A DNA stretch of 31,559 bases from JBCCJA01 sp039045975 (GCA_039045975.1 JBCCJA010000045.1:1-31559); one strand, 5' to 3'; numbered from the stretch's first letter, positions 19,025 through 28,577 are shown. Program-made: numbers and translations. The notes: generated from the sequence alone by a model not told the origin.

Positions 19025-20017
19025 TCAGAGGTTCCCCTCGGCGACCAGTTCCGGCACGTCTTCGGTCGGCAAGGGCATACCGACCGCGGGCAGCTGGCCT
19101 TCAATCCGCATCGGCGTGGCCTCCGCCGCCGAGACGTTGAGGCTAAGCAACTCGGGTCGTGCGTAGTGCCCGACCGAGTCCATCATCCGCTTCCGCTTCG
19201 TGATCAGATCGAAGTCGAGATCGGCGTAGACGATCCCCTCGTCGTCGCCGAGCGGATCGGTCAACACCCGCCCCTCGGGCGAGACGATCATCGTCGAGCA
19301 GCCGCCCGAAAGGGCTTTCGCCAGCTTGGGATCGTCGGTCACCTCCGCGACCTGCTCAGGCGACAGCCGAGCGGTCGCGTTCACGACGAAACAGCCCGCC
19401 TCCAGAGCGTGATGACGCAGCGTCACCTCGGTCTGCTCGGAAAAGATCGGACCGACGAGCGAACCGGGGAAGTGAGCACAATGGATCTGCTCGTGCTGTC
19501 CCATCAACGCGTATCGCGCGAGCGGGTTGTAGTGCTCCCAGCAGGCCAAGGCACCGACACGACCGACGGCGGTCTCGACGACCCGCAGCCCCGACGCGTC
19601 GCCCTGCCCCCAGATCATCCGCTCGTGATAAGTCGGCGTGATCTTCCGTCGCTTCAGAACGAGCGAACCGTCCGCGTCGAACAGCAGTTGCGTGTTGTAG
19701 AGGGTGCCATGGTCCCGCTCGTTGACACCGACGAGCACGACCGCATCGGCCGCTTTCGCGGCCGACGCAAGGGCGTCGACCGTCGGGCCCGGCACTTCAA
19801 CCGCTTGGTCATACAGCTCCAGATGCGGCCGCCCCTGCAGCACCGGCGGCAAGACGAACGAGAAGTACGGATAGTTAGGGATCACCGTCTCAGGAAAGAC
19901 GATCATCCGTGCGCCGTTCTCTCCGGCCTCTCGTATCGCGCGCACCACCTTCTCGGCCGTACCCTCACGACTACCGAGGATCGGTTCCAGCTGTACGGCC
20001 GCCGCCCGGATCATCAC
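19025..20017 (-). CDS. nitC: Nitrilase of the Nit1C cluster (NitC, Nit6803-like)
   Basis: A 330-residue nitrilase, which hydrolyses nitriles to acids and ammonia. The catalytic triad is Glu43 (FPETVIPNYP), Lys125 (LKRRKITPTYHERMIWGQGD) and Cys159 (GALACWEHYNPLARYALM), all intact. The CWE and WGQGD motifs mark true nitrilases rather than amidases or carbamoylases of the same superfamily. The start is GTG at 20017 or ATG at 20014, both behind GGGAG; I use the first. In other bacteria the NitC of this cluster is induced by and required for growth on cyanide, and the cyanobacterial homologue is active on various nitriles. Its position after the Sll0783-like gene is the usual one. Confidence 0.95.
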   Translation of the reverse strand: MMIRAAAVQLEPILGSREGTAEKVVRAIREAGENGARMIVFPETVIPNYPYFSFVLPPVLQGRPHLELYDQAVEVPGPTVDALASAAKAADAVVLVGVNERDHGTLYNTQLLFDADGSLVLKRRKITPTYHERMIWGQGDASGLRVVETAVGRVGALACWEHYNPLARYALMGQHEQIHCAHFPGSLVGPIFSEQTEVTLRHHALEAGCFVVNATARLSPEQVAEVTDDPKLAKALSGGCSTMIVSPEGRVLTDPLGDDEGIVYADLDFDLITKRKRMMDSVGHYARPELLSLNVSAAEATPMRIEGQLPAVGMPLPTEDVPELVAEGNL

Positions 20018-20087
20018 TCAGCACTCCCGGATAGACGTGCATGCCGCCGCCCGCCACGTAGGCGGGCGACGAGACTCGACGCACGGA

Positions 20088-20570
20088 TCAGAGGGTCCAC
20101 GTTTCGAGAATGAACGCGTTATCCCTTCGGTGCAGCAGCACGAGATCAAGCACGTCTTGCGGAGCGATCGGTGTGATGCCCTCGATCAGAGACGGCTCGC
20201 CGTGGCCGTAAAGCGCCTGTAGTGCGAACCGGCACGCATACGCCTTCCCGCCCTCACCGATGAACTTCTTGACCTGATTGTTCATCGCCAAATGCCCGGG
20301 GAACGCCTCGTCCCCGAGGGTCGGGAAGCCCCGCTGGATACCGAGCGTCACGCCCGGCCCGTAGAGCAGCAGCGACGTTTCGAAACCTTTCCGCAGCAGC
20401 CGAGTCGCCTGCAGCAGATTGACGAGGCCGATCGACCCCTCGAACGCGACTGTGTGAAAGGTGACGAGAGCCTTCTCGCCAGGTTCCGCTTTCACGTCCT
20501 CGAAGACCTTCGACTCGTAATCGACGAAGAAATCTCCGTCCTTGTGGGCTGGGGCTTCAACCGCGGGCAT
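20088..20570 (-). CDS. nitB: MSMEG_0572/Sll0783 family nitrogen starvation response protein (NitB)
   Basis: A 160-residue protein of the MSMEG_0572/Sll0783 family, the first gene of the Nit1C cluster. GAGGAG lies 7 nt before the ATG. Recognisable blocks are FFVDYESKVFEDV at the N-terminus, VNLLQATRLLRKGFETSLLL and GVTLGIQRGFP in the middle, and ALYGHGEPSLIEGITPI near residue 120. The fold appears DsrE-like by pattern, but that is inference. In the cyanobacterial system the gene is strongly induced by nitrogen starvation, and in pseudomonads its product rises on cyanide. Biochemical role is unknown. The next gene, the nitrilase, starts 70 nt downstream. Confidence 0.9.
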   Translation of the reverse strand: MPAVEAPAHKDGDFFVDYESKVFEDVKAEPGEKALVTFHTVAFEGSIGLVNLLQATRLLRKGFETSLLLYGPGVTLGIQRGFPTLGDEAFPGHLAMNNQVKKFIGEGGKAYACRFALQALYGHGEPSLIEGITPIAPQDVLDLVLLHRRDNAFILETWTL

Positions 20571-20936
20571 GGCCGCTCCTCGTAGTCTTGTTGCTGACCG
20601 GAGTGACGAACGAATCGTTCCGCAAACAAGTTAGTAGTCCGGATCGTCGTCGATCCGACGAGTCCGCAGCATCCCTTTGCAATTGGGGGGGCACCGGATG
20701 AGCGGGCCCACCTTTCTGCACGTTCGCTAAGCATCCGTGCCTGCCTTTCGGACAAAGTGGCTGCCGTCGTTCCGGACTGTCGCTTTTGCGGCTCTGCACC
20801 CTGAAAATTCTGAACGACGAAGGGCGAGTCGGCCGGGTTATCCGTTGGCGGCCACTGGGCATGTTTAGTTTGCCCGTCCTGGCGGCCATCCTCCTGACGA
20901 ACTACTCCGGCCAGCATTCGAAACGGAAGCCGCGGT
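20571..20936. promoter_or_regulatory. Divergent intergenic region between the Nit1C cluster and galE
   Basis: There is no convincing gene in these 366 nt. It must hold the promoters for the nitrilase cluster (minus) and probably for galE (plus). It contains an inverted repeat GGATCG-TCGT-CGATCC at 20641-20656, about 70-85 nt before the nitB start, which is a possible operator. A run of seven G at about 20685-20691 is also visible. I cannot define -35/-10 elements or a sigma-54 promoter with confidence. Confidence 0.45.
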
Positions 20937-21938
20937 TTGAACGTCTTGGTGACCGGTGGGGCCGGCTACATCGGAAGCGTCGTCGTCGAAGTGCTCGTCG
21001 AACGCGGATACCGCGTGACGGTTTTCGACGATCTGTCACAGGGCCACTTCGCCGCGGTGTCGCCTGCAGCGACCTTTCACGAGGGCTCACTAGCCGATCG
21101 CTCGGCGGTCGACGGCTTGCTGGCGTCCGACCGATTCGACGCGGTGATGCACTTCGCGTCGAAGTCGCTCGTCGGCGAGTCGATGAGCGATCCGTTCCTG
21201 TATTTCTCGCAGAACGTCGGCTACGGCATCGGCCTGATCGAATCAGCGACAAAAAACGGTGTGAAGCGATTCGTCCTGTCTTCGACCGCCAACCTGTTCG
21301 GCGAGGCTGAACGCATGCCGATCGATGAGTCGGAGCGGGTCGCGCCGGGCAGCCCCTACGGCGAGACGAAGCACGTGCTCGAACGCGTCTTGCACTGGGC
21401 CGAAGTCTGCTGCGGGATGAGATCGGCCTGCCTTCGCTACTTCAACGCCGCCGGCGCGACCACGACGCTGGGCGAAGACCACGACCCGGAAACGCATCTG
21501 ATTCCGATCGTCCTCGATGTCGCCGCAGGGCGTCGTGCTAACCTCAAAATTTTCGGAAACGACTATGCGACCGCGGACGGCACATGCGTTCGTGACTACA
21601 TCCACGTTGCCGATCTAGCGACGGCTCACGTCGCGGCACTCGACGCGATCAGCGACCGCAGTGTGAGATTCAACCTCGGCAGCGGTACCGGCTCCAGCGT
21701 CCTCGATGTCATCCGGACGGTAGAGGAGGTCACCGGGCGAACCGTCGATTGCGAATTCGCGCCGCGGCGCCACGGCGATCCGGCGGTTCTGATCGCGTCT
21801 TCCGATGCGATTCGGCGAGAACTCGGCTGGCAGCCCGGCCGCTCTGACCTTCGAACGATCATCGAAGACGCATGGGCGTGGCGGAGCCGACACCCGGACG
21901 GCTACGGCAATCAACGCCCACTCGACGTGGTGACGTAG
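20937..21938 (+). CDS. galE: UDP-glucose 4-epimerase
   Basis: A 333-residue short-chain dehydrogenase-type epimerase, most likely GalE, which interconverts UDP-glucose and UDP-galactose. The NAD motif VTGGAGYIGS is at residues 5-14, the catalytic Tyr141 and Lys145 are in SPYGETK, and the Ser/Thr partner is in LSSTAN (114-119). LRYFNAAGA and the VRDYIHVADLA block are characteristic of GalE. It starts with TTG behind GGAAG. It probably supplies UDP-galactose or a related sugar for the polysaccharide genes downstream, although a gap of nearly 300 nt separates them. UDP-N-acetylglucosamine epimerase activity cannot be excluded. Confidence 0.92.
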   Translation: MNVLVTGGAGYIGSVVVEVLVERGYRVTVFDDLSQGHFAAVSPAATFHEGSLADRSAVDGLLASDRFDAVMHFASKSLVGESMSDPFLYFSQNVGYGIGLIESATKNGVKRFVLSSTANLFGEAERMPIDESERVAPGSPYGETKHVLERVLHWAEVCCGMRSACLRYFNAAGATTTLGEDHDPETHLIPIVLDVAAGRRANLKIFGNDYATADGTCVRDYIHVADLATAHVAALDAISDRSVRFNLGSGTGSSVLDVIRTVEEVTGRTVDCEFAPRRHGDPAVLIASSDAIRRELGWQPGRSDLRTIIEDAWAWRSRHPDGYGNQRPLDVVT

Positions 21939-22230
21939 AGCGTTTCTCTTCAAGTCTCATGGCCCGCCTGAGGCCACTCCGCCGAGCGAGTCGGCGAAGC
22001 CCTTCGCACCGTCGGCCTGATGCCGGACGGAGGGTGGACTGCACCTTCGGCCCCCAACTGCCGGAGTACATACACGGCGGCGCGTAGCAGTTATTCGGCC
22101 TGCGACACCAGATCAGGTCGGATCGGCTTGAGGGGAATCCGGGGTCACGCCGAAAGCATGAAGGACAACGAAGCCTCCCGCGCCGTGATCGCGAACGGCA
22201 GGTCGATCGCCTTAAGCAGGAAACGGGCTC

Positions 22231-22887
22231 ATGTCGTTCCGCCGTCCAACGCCGCCCCTGATCATCCCGCCCGCGGTGCTGTTGTTCGGATTCCTCGCCG
22301 TCTCGTCGGGCTGCACAACCGTAGCCGAGTATCACCGCGAGTTCGTCCACAAGCACGACGCGATCAAGCTCGCGAAGCTCAATAACCATTGTGACGTTTC
22401 GGGACGGCACTTCGACATCGGCTTCGTCCGCGGCTATATGCGGGTCGCGATGACGGGCGATACGCAGATCCCGCTCGTTCCTGACCCGAATTACCTGACT
22501 TTTCTTTACGACAGCCCGCAGGGACGGGTCGATGTCGCGACCTGGTTCCAGGGCTATCGCACCGGCGTCCAAGCCGCCGTCGCCGCCGGCGTAGACCAAT
22601 ACGTCGTCGTCGCGCAGGGGCGACCTTCGACCCTAGCGCCCGCTTATGACGGCATGGCCGTCACGCCGGAAGTGCGACCCGACGCCGGGGCTGAAAACCT
22701 GAGCCCATTCTTGCGGGGCGAACCGATCAACGCGGCCACCCCGACGAACGGAGACTCGCTGCCGCTTCCCCCGTCGCCTGACAAAGACTTCGACGACAGT
22801 CCCGACGCGGACACGGCCGGCGGCGCGGCCGGACTGAATTCGACACCAGTGGCCGAGCGGATCGCGTTCGGCACGTTCGGGCGATAA
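22231..22887 (+). CDS. Predicted lipoprotein upstream of polysaccharide export gene
   Basis: A 218-residue protein with AGGA 9 nt before the ATG. A hydrophobic signal (about residues 9-26) ends in AVSSGC, giving a likely lipidated Cys28; Ser at -3 makes the lipobox slightly unusual. The middle (residues 40-130) is conserved-looking: CDVSGRHFDIGFVRGYMRVA, then FLYDSPQGRVDVATWFQGYR, and GVQAAVAAGVD. The C-terminal third is Pro/Asp/Gly-rich and probably disordered. I do not know a function. It lies 84 nt ahead of the Wza-like gene, so a role in envelope polysaccharide export or its regulation is plausible. Confidence 0.75.
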   Translation: MSFRRPTPPLIIPPAVLLFGFLAVSSGCTTVAEYHREFVHKHDAIKLAKLNNHCDVSGRHFDIGFVRGYMRVAMTGDTQIPLVPDPNYLTFLYDSPQGRVDVATWFQGYRTGVQAAVAAGVDQYVVVAQGRPSTLAPAYDGMAVTPEVRPDAGAENLSPFLRGEPINAATPTNGDSLPLPPSPDKDFDDSPDADTAGGAAGLNSTPVAERIAFGTFGR

Positions 22888-22971
22888 CGGCCCGTTGACG
22901 CTCCGGCCGATCGCTCACGCTGCAGGCTAAGCAGTAGACCACCCCTGACACCCGCGAACGGAATCGTAGGA

Positions 22972-24288
22972 ATGACGACCGCCCTGCTCCGCCGCGATAC
23001 GGCCCGACGCCCACGCGTCGCGGTGGCCGCGGTCGCGGCCGCCGTCGTACTTCAGGCCGGTTGCGCCGTCACGTCGTTGACGACCGACGTCGGATTCGAC
23101 CCCGTCCCGGTCAACCGCATCCCGCCCGCCTGGCGTGGCCTGCCCCGCGAGGCGAAGCAGCCGATCGACCTCGCTTTGCTCGCCCGGCCCGGCGCCGACA
23201 TCAATGTCCTCGGCCCGTACGACCTGATCGGTGTCTTGATCGAGGGCGTCGTCACGCAGCCGGAACAGGTCCCGCCGGCCCAGTACCCGCTCGCTGTCGC
23301 GCAAAATATTGAGGTACCCGCGATCGGCGTCCCGTTCCGGCTCGGCCCCGACGGCACGGTCAAACTCCCCCAGCTCGAAAAGCGCATCAAGCTGTCGGGC
23401 CTGACGGTCGTCGAGGCCGAGGAGCGGATCCGCAAGGCGTACGTCGAAGATGAGCAGATTCTTAAAGAAAACGTCGCGTTAATCCGCCTTGAATTGCTTC
23501 AGGCGAATTCAGATCGCGTCGTCGTGATCCGGGCCGATCGGCCCGAATCCGGGCCCGTCGCGAACACGCGGGCGATTCAACTCGTCAACACGAACGGCAG
23601 CGCGGAAGAGGTCTTTTTGCGGACCCCGCAGAACGACGTCTTGCACGCCCTGGCCGCGACCGGAGGCCTCCCGGGCGAAAACGCCCTCGACGAAGTCTGG
23701 ATCCTTCGCGGCATCGAGAACCGCGACGCACGTGTCGCGGAACTTTGCGCCGCGACAAAGAACACGCTAGACCTTGACGCGCCGAACACACTCGCGGTCG
23801 CGTCGGACCGCATCACGCGGATCCCGCTCCGGGTCTACCCAGGCGAGGCACTGCCGTTCGCCCCCGAAGACGTCATCCTCGATGAAGGAGACATTGTCTA
23901 CGTCCCGCCCCGTGACGCCGAGCACTTCGTCGTCGGCGGCATTGTCCAGGGCGGCCGCTTCGAACTGCCCCGTGACGAAGATCTCGATGTCATCGACGCC
24001 CTCGCGATCGCCAGCGGCGTGACGGTCGGGCCGAACGGAATCCAACTCGATAACGGCTACGCCAACGTCATCGACCCGTCTCGCGTCACAGTCATCCGTA
24101 CGCTCGGCAACGGCGACATCGTCAAAATCCTGGTCGACCTGCACAAGGCCCACGCCGACCCCAAATACCGCCTGCTTATCCAGCCGGACGACAAAATCAT
24201 TCTGCAATACACCGAAGCCGAGATCGCCGCAAACGGACTCTCGCGGATCATGACGTTCGGTTGGGGCTTCACCTACTTCACTAACTGA
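22972..24288 (+). CDS. Polysaccharide export outer-membrane lipoprotein (Wza/Poly_export family)
   Basis: A 438-residue protein of the polysaccharide biosynthesis/export family. A signal sequence ends in VLQAGC, a lipobox with Cys31, so the mature protein is likely anchored to the outer membrane. The Poly_export region is visible: LGPYDLIGVLIEG (about 80-92), then FRLGPDGTVKLPQL and GLTVVEAEERIRKAY. SLBB-like repeats follow, such as EHFVVGGIVQGGRFELPRDE and DVIDALAIASGV, and the C-terminal LLIQPDDKIILQYTE strand region. Wza-type proteins form the outer-membrane channel for capsule or exopolysaccharide. No Wzc or tyrosine-kinase partner is in the window. RBS GTAGGA is close to the ATG. Confidence 0.9.
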   Translation: MTTALLRRDTARRPRVAVAAVAAAVVLQAGCAVTSLTTDVGFDPVPVNRIPPAWRGLPREAKQPIDLALLARPGADINVLGPYDLIGVLIEGVVTQPEQVPPAQYPLAVAQNIEVPAIGVPFRLGPDGTVKLPQLEKRIKLSGLTVVEAEERIRKAYVEDEQILKENVALIRLELLQANSDRVVVIRADRPESGPVANTRAIQLVNTNGSAEEVFLRTPQNDVLHALAATGGLPGENALDEVWILRGIENRDARVAELCAATKNTLDLDAPNTLAVASDRITRIPLRVYPGEALPFAPEDVILDEGDIVYVPPRDAEHFVVGGIVQGGRFELPRDEDLDVIDALAIASGVTVGPNGIQLDNGYANVIDPSRVTVIRTLGNGDIVKILVDLHKAHADPKYRLLIQPDDKIILQYTEAEIAANGLSRIMTFGWGFTYFTN

Positions 24289-24355
24289 AGCCTGCCACTT
24301 CGCCGGCTGTCAGCACAACACCCGTCTCGAAACATAAACCCGGAAGGCCGGAACG

Positions 24356-25882
24356 ATGCGACCACTGCCGACCGCTCCTGTCGCCCGTGTATTTTTCGTC
24401 GTGTTCGTAGGCGGGGCGACAATCGCCGATTGTGCCTACGGCACAGACTTTACCGCACGGACCGCGAGCCGCGCCAGCGTGCCTTTCGTCGCCGCCACTC
24501 CAGTCCACTTTGAAGACGACGAGGACACGCTCGACTCGATCAACCTGCGTCCCCAGAACGCGCCGCAGGTCGAGCGGGTACGCCCCGCGTCCGGGACCGC
24601 GGCCGACGCACCAGCAACGCGATTCGATGTCGTTGCATCTGACTCGGCAATCCTCCAGACGGGATACACGGCCGCGGCCCCACCAAGTGCTGTCACTCAC
24701 GGTTCCGATGCCGCGGCGATCTCTCCGCCGACCATCACTACGACAGAACCGGATTCGGCAACACTTTCGGAGCGTCTGCTGCATGAACTCCGACTCGCCG
24801 GCCGGGCCCGAGAAGCGGCGCGACTCGATCCGCCGAAAACAGCTGTCCGCGACGCGGCGGCCGATCACCTTCTGCTGCGGTCCGGTCGTGGAGATTCTCC
24901 GCTCGCGATAACGAGACCGGCCGACGGAATCGAGACGGTCGGCTACTCGTATGGCACACCGACATTCGATCCGGCCTGCGGAGTACCGGTCTGCGACTCC
25001 CAAGTCGCCGGATGCGTCGCGTGTGTGGCGAAGCCGACCTGGGTCTTCGGCGTCGAAGGATTGATCTATACCATATCGGATCCCGATTCCGAGCGGTTGC
25101 TAGTGGAGTGTAAGGCACCCGGCTGCAGCGGGCAATTTTTCGCCAGCGATCTCTCCGAAGACTTCGCCGGCGGGGTGCGAGTCAGCGCGTTCAAGCCGAT
25201 CGATCCGTGCGGCTGCTGGTCATGGACCAACGGCTTGGAGGCGAATGCCTTCTGGCTCGACGAGTTCGAAACGGACCGCTACTTCACCGGGCCGTTGCTG
25301 TTCATCGGCGGTTCACCGATCGGTACGGGCGAGGTCACCGTGCGATACCGCAGCGAGATACTCGGCGCTGAGATCAACAAGATTCATCCGCTCTCGCCGT
25401 GGACGAACTTCCTCATCGGATTCCGCTGGATCAACGTCGAGGACAACCTCGCCTTCAACGGAGTCGGCACTTTCTCTACGATCACGTCTTCGACAGACAT
25501 CGAGAATAACTTGTTCGGTGGTCAGATCGGACTGACGAAGGGCCTGTATGATCTAGGCGGCTGCCTCACAATCGACGGTTGGGCGAAAGTCGGCCTCTTC
25601 GGCAACGCCCTCGACGCCCACAGCCGATTGGTGAACACGGCCGCGGCGATCAATCAGAGCACTTCGACGGACGAGTTCGAAGGGACTATCGTCGTCGACC
25701 TCCAGGCACGTGCGAACTGGGCTATTACGCATCATTTATCCGCGACCCTCGGCTTCCAGATGATATACATCGACGAATTGGCCCGTGCCGTCTCGCAATT
25801 CCCCAATCCGGTCGGACAGCTGGCGATCAACGACCATCTCTTTATCTATGGTGCGAACGCAGGTATTACCTACGCCTGGTGA
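24356..25882 (+). CDS. BBP7-family outer-membrane beta-barrel protein
   Basis: A 508-residue protein with a signal peptide (MRPLPTAPVARVFFVVFVGG onward), a low-complexity Pro/Thr/Ala-rich linker (about 40-190), a Cys-rich junction (ACGVPVCDSQVAGCVACV) and a C-terminal beta-barrel-like half from about residue 228 (TWVFGVEGLIYTISD). Alternating strands end in LFIYGANAGITYAW, with an aromatic final residue typical of outer-membrane barrels. This matches planctomycete BBP7-type outer-membrane proteins, though I cannot confirm the family by search. It follows the Wza-like gene by 67 nt, which suggests cotranscription and a role in the cell surface around polysaccharide export. GGAACG precedes the start. 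Confidence 0.78.
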   Translation: MRPLPTAPVARVFFVVFVGGATIADCAYGTDFTARTASRASVPFVAATPVHFEDDEDTLDSINLRPQNAPQVERVRPASGTAADAPATRFDVVASDSAILQTGYTAAAPPSAVTHGSDAAAISPPTITTTEPDSATLSERLLHELRLAGRAREAARLDPPKTAVRDAAADHLLLRSGRGDSPLAITRPADGIETVGYSYGTPTFDPACGVPVCDSQVAGCVACVAKPTWVFGVEGLIYTISDPDSERLLVECKAPGCSGQFFASDLSEDFAGGVRVSAFKPIDPCGCWSWTNGLEANAFWLDEFETDRYFTGPLLFIGGSPIGTGEVTVRYRSEILGAEINKIHPLSPWTNFLIGFRWINVEDNLAFNGVGTFSTITSSTDIENNLFGGQIGLTKGLYDLGGCLTIDGWAKVGLFGNALDAHSRLVNTAAAINQSTSTDEFEGTIVVDLQARANWAITHHLSATLGFQMIYIDELARAVSQFPNPVGQLAINDHLFIYGANAGITYAW

Positions 25883-25949
25883 TACGGCAACGAGCCTACC
25901 CGCCCGCCACTCTGAAAATGTTTGAAGTGCGACGTCGGCCCGCACCAAC

Positions 25950-28577
25950 TCATTCAGATCGGCCCTGTTCGGCCTCGCGGGCCGCCACGACCTTGCGAAG
26001 CAATTTCTTGAATCCGCGGTCGGCCGGGTAGAGTCTGACCAGGCGACCAGCCTCCGCTTCCGCCTCGCCTAACATCCCCGCCGAGAGCAGGGTGTTCACA
26101 AAAACGAGCCGATGGACCGGCAGCGAGTCTTTCCGCCGAATCGCAATCCGCATGTCGGCGATTGCCAGATCGTGTCGGCCCGCAGCGGTGTAGACCTTCG
26201 AGCGTATCGCATACTCTTCAGCGGTCTCGGGTAACGTCCGCTCGACTAATCGAACCGCCCGTTCGATCGCCGCGTCGGCAAACCGCTCGGCTTCGGGATA
26301 AACGGCCGGGTCGTACTCGCGAACGACCAATGAAGCTGAAGCGAGCTTCATCGGATCGGCCGGCAGTAATCGGTCCAGAACTCTTTCGGTCGGAATGTCT
26401 TTAAGAACGAGCGCGAGTATGTCTGCCAGGTGTTCTACACCACACGCGGCCGCACGCGTCCACACGGAAAACGCCACGTCTCGATTCCCACCGGCGAAGT
26501 ACTGCTCTCCGATCAAATACAAAACCGAGTGGTCAACGCCTGCACGACAGCGAGCCGCTTCAAGCCAAAACCGCTCTTCTTCCGGTGCGAAAAGTGGCGC
26601 CAGCGTCGCAAGCGTCATCCGAGGGGCGACCGCAAGTCCGTCATGGGCCGCCGCGAGTCGGGCCGCGTCGAAGGCCGTCTGCAGAGGTTTGACCACGGGG
26701 CGCCCGAGTACGGCCGCGATCTGCGCGTCCTCACCCTTTTCCCGGAGGTCGCGGACTCGGTCGGCGAGCACCTTCGGGTCGGTCCACACTTTGAGCGTTT
26801 CGAGATCCGCGGGGCCGGGCTGGAGGCCCTTCGATTCCAGCTCCCCGACCAACTGCCCGTAAGCGTCGAGCCGATATCGGGCCGCCTCCAATTCCGCCAC
26901 GGCAGACGCAGCAAACGCAGACCGCTCCCAACCATCGACACCCATGACTTTCGCCGAGGCAGACGCGACATCTTCCAGGCCGAGCGCAAAGACGTCTGCA
27001 TCGACGGGGGCCGATGTCACCGCCCTCTCGACACGGCTCGCCTGCCACAGCGTCTGGCAGGACAGTGCCATCCCTAATCCGAGAACGACCGCGACGACCG
27101 CCGCCGCAAAGCGAGCCGAGGGGCCAGCGAACGCGGTCGAACCGATCGGGCGCGGCCACAGTGTTCCGGCCAGCAGGGCGCCGGCAAACAGCGTCGACGG
27201 TGTCACGGCGACATAGTCCACCGTCGCATGCAGAGCGGTCTGAATAGTGAGAAAACAGAGCATGCCGGCTCCGATCGAGCCGCTCCTCCTAAGCCCGGTC
27301 AAGCCCGCCGCGAGTGCCGAGAGCATGATGACCGTCAACAGCGTAATGCCCGGTAAGCCTGCCTCAACACCTGTCTCAAGATACTGATTGTGTGCGTATA
27401 GCCACGTCAGTCGCAGGTCTTCTTCTTGGAATAACGGCGAGAGGCTCCCATAAGTCCCGAGTCCGCTTCCCCAGGGAGCAACGGATGAGTGGGCCCGGAT
27501 CGCGACTTGCCACTCCGACCAGCGGTCGTCCTCAGCAAAGCTTTCGACGGAGACATCGCCAACACGCTCCGAGACGAGACGGAATACTTCCGACTTCGCT
27601 AGACCGAGCACACCGGCGACACCGCACACAGCCACCGCCGCAGTGGCCACAGCCGTCCCGAAGTTGTTCCCTCCTCGGCGACGACCGCGTCGCAGCAATA
27701 AGACGATGACTAACGGGACCGCGGCACCGACTGCGGATAACCAAGTACCGCGTGAACGCGTTAGCAAGATCCCTATGCCGATTAGCGCGGCCGAGATCGT
27801 CGCCGCCGACAAAGGGCCGTCGAACCGGGCCAGCACCCGGCGGAACTCCTCACGAACCGATGTTTTTCCAACGAAACCTTTTCCCGGCCTCCGCATACCG
27901 AAACTCAGTGACCACCAAGCCATCGCGCCGGCCGCGGCGATCGCCAAATATCCGCCCGCCTGATTGTGGTAAAGGAACGGCCCGAAGATGGTCGAGTTCC
28001 TCGGGCCTTCGAACTGCCAGTACAGCGCATTCTCGGCTCGTGAAGCGAATGCCAGCGCGAACAACGTGACGAACGCACCATTCACTGCGACCGCGGCAGC
28101 GACGAAAGCCGCCACGTCGGCCGAAACCGCCGAGATCGTCAAACCGGTCAGAAACAGTGCGGCCGCGGAAAGCAACAGTGCCGATCTTTCCATGCTCTTT
28201 TCAGGCGCGACCGTCCGTGCGACCCCTGTCGAAGCGTTTCGGCGATCCTCCAGGTCACCTTCGACAGGTGCGGTCGACTCACCGCCAAGTCGACTCGACA
28301 CAGCCCCGAGAACATCTGTTGTCGCAGAAGTCGGCCAAAGCGGCAGGGCGTGAGCGACTCCTAACCCACCGAGAAGAATTCCAGCACACAGCGTAACAAA
28401 CGCAAAAGACGTGTGACGTCTAGTCACCCAGCCTGGCACCGCCGCGATAAATGCGATTGCGGCAAGTAATCCCAGCCAATAACGGACCCAGGCGGCATTA
28501 CCGCCGTTCGCCCACGCTACAGAACACGCGATCAAAGTCGCTAAGACTGCGGAAAGACGCGTCAACCACGCGATCAA
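25950..28577 (-). CDS. O-antigen ligase/polymerase (Wzy_C family) with TPR tail
   Basis: An 875-residue membrane protein beginning at a TTG behind GGGGAAG. About a dozen hydrophobic helices fill the first ~520 residues. Family motifs are LTRSRGTWLSAVGA, and the periplasmic loop LTWLYAHNQYLETGVEAGLP just before a helix, both typical of the Wzy/WaaL superfamily. The C-terminal ~330 residues are soluble and contain TPR-like helix pairs (EEYAIRSKVYTAAGRHDLAI and LLSAGMLGEAEAEAGRLVRL). Such proteins polymerise lipid-linked repeat units or ligate a glycan to an acceptor. Which of the two is not decidable here. It converges with the barrel gene and lies on the opposite strand to the other polysaccharide genes. 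Confidence 0.88.
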   Translation of the reverse strand: MIAWLTRLSAVLATLIACSVAWANGGNAAWVRYWLGLLAAIAFIAAVPGWVTRRHTSFAFVTLCAGILLGGLGVAHALPLWPTSATTDVLGAVSSRLGGESTAPVEGDLEDRRNASTGVARTVAPEKSMERSALLLSAAALFLTGLTISAVSADVAAFVAAAVAVNGAFVTLFALAFASRAENALYWQFEGPRNSTIFGPFLYHNQAGGYLAIAAAGAMAWWSLSFGMRRPGKGFVGKTSVREEFRRVLARFDGPLSAATISAALIGIGILLTRSRGTWLSAVGAAVPLVIVLLLRRGRRRGGNNFGTAVATAAVAVCGVAGVLGLAKSEVFRLVSERVGDVSVESFAEDDRWSEWQVAIRAHSSVAPWGSGLGTYGSLSPLFQEEDLRLTWLYAHNQYLETGVEAGLPGITLLTVIMLSALAAGLTGLRRSGSIGAGMLCFLTIQTALHATVDYVAVTPSTLFAGALLAGTLWPRPIGSTAFAGPSARFAAAVVAVVLGLGMALSCQTLWQASRVERAVTSAPVDADVFALGLEDVASASAKVMGVDGWERSAFAASAVAELEAARYRLDAYGQLVGELESKGLQPGPADLETLKVWTDPKVLADRVRDLREKGEDAQIAAVLGRPVVKPLQTAFDAARLAAAHDGLAVAPRMTLATLAPLFAPEEERFWLEAARCRAGVDHSVLYLIGEQYFAGGNRDVAFSVWTRAAACGVEHLADILALVLKDIPTERVLDRLLPADPMKLASASLVVREYDPAVYPEAERFADAAIERAVRLVERTLPETAEEYAIRSKVYTAAGRHDLAIADMRIAIRRKDSLPVHRLVFVNTLLSAGMLGEAEAEAGRLVRLYPADRGFKKLLRKVVAAREAEQGRSE

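Noticed and set aside
20670..20700. Possible sigma-54 promoter for the Nit1C cluster (minus-strand CGGTGC...TTGCA)
   Set aside because: The GG to GC distance is 13 nt rather than the required 10, so it does not fit a -24/-12 promoter.
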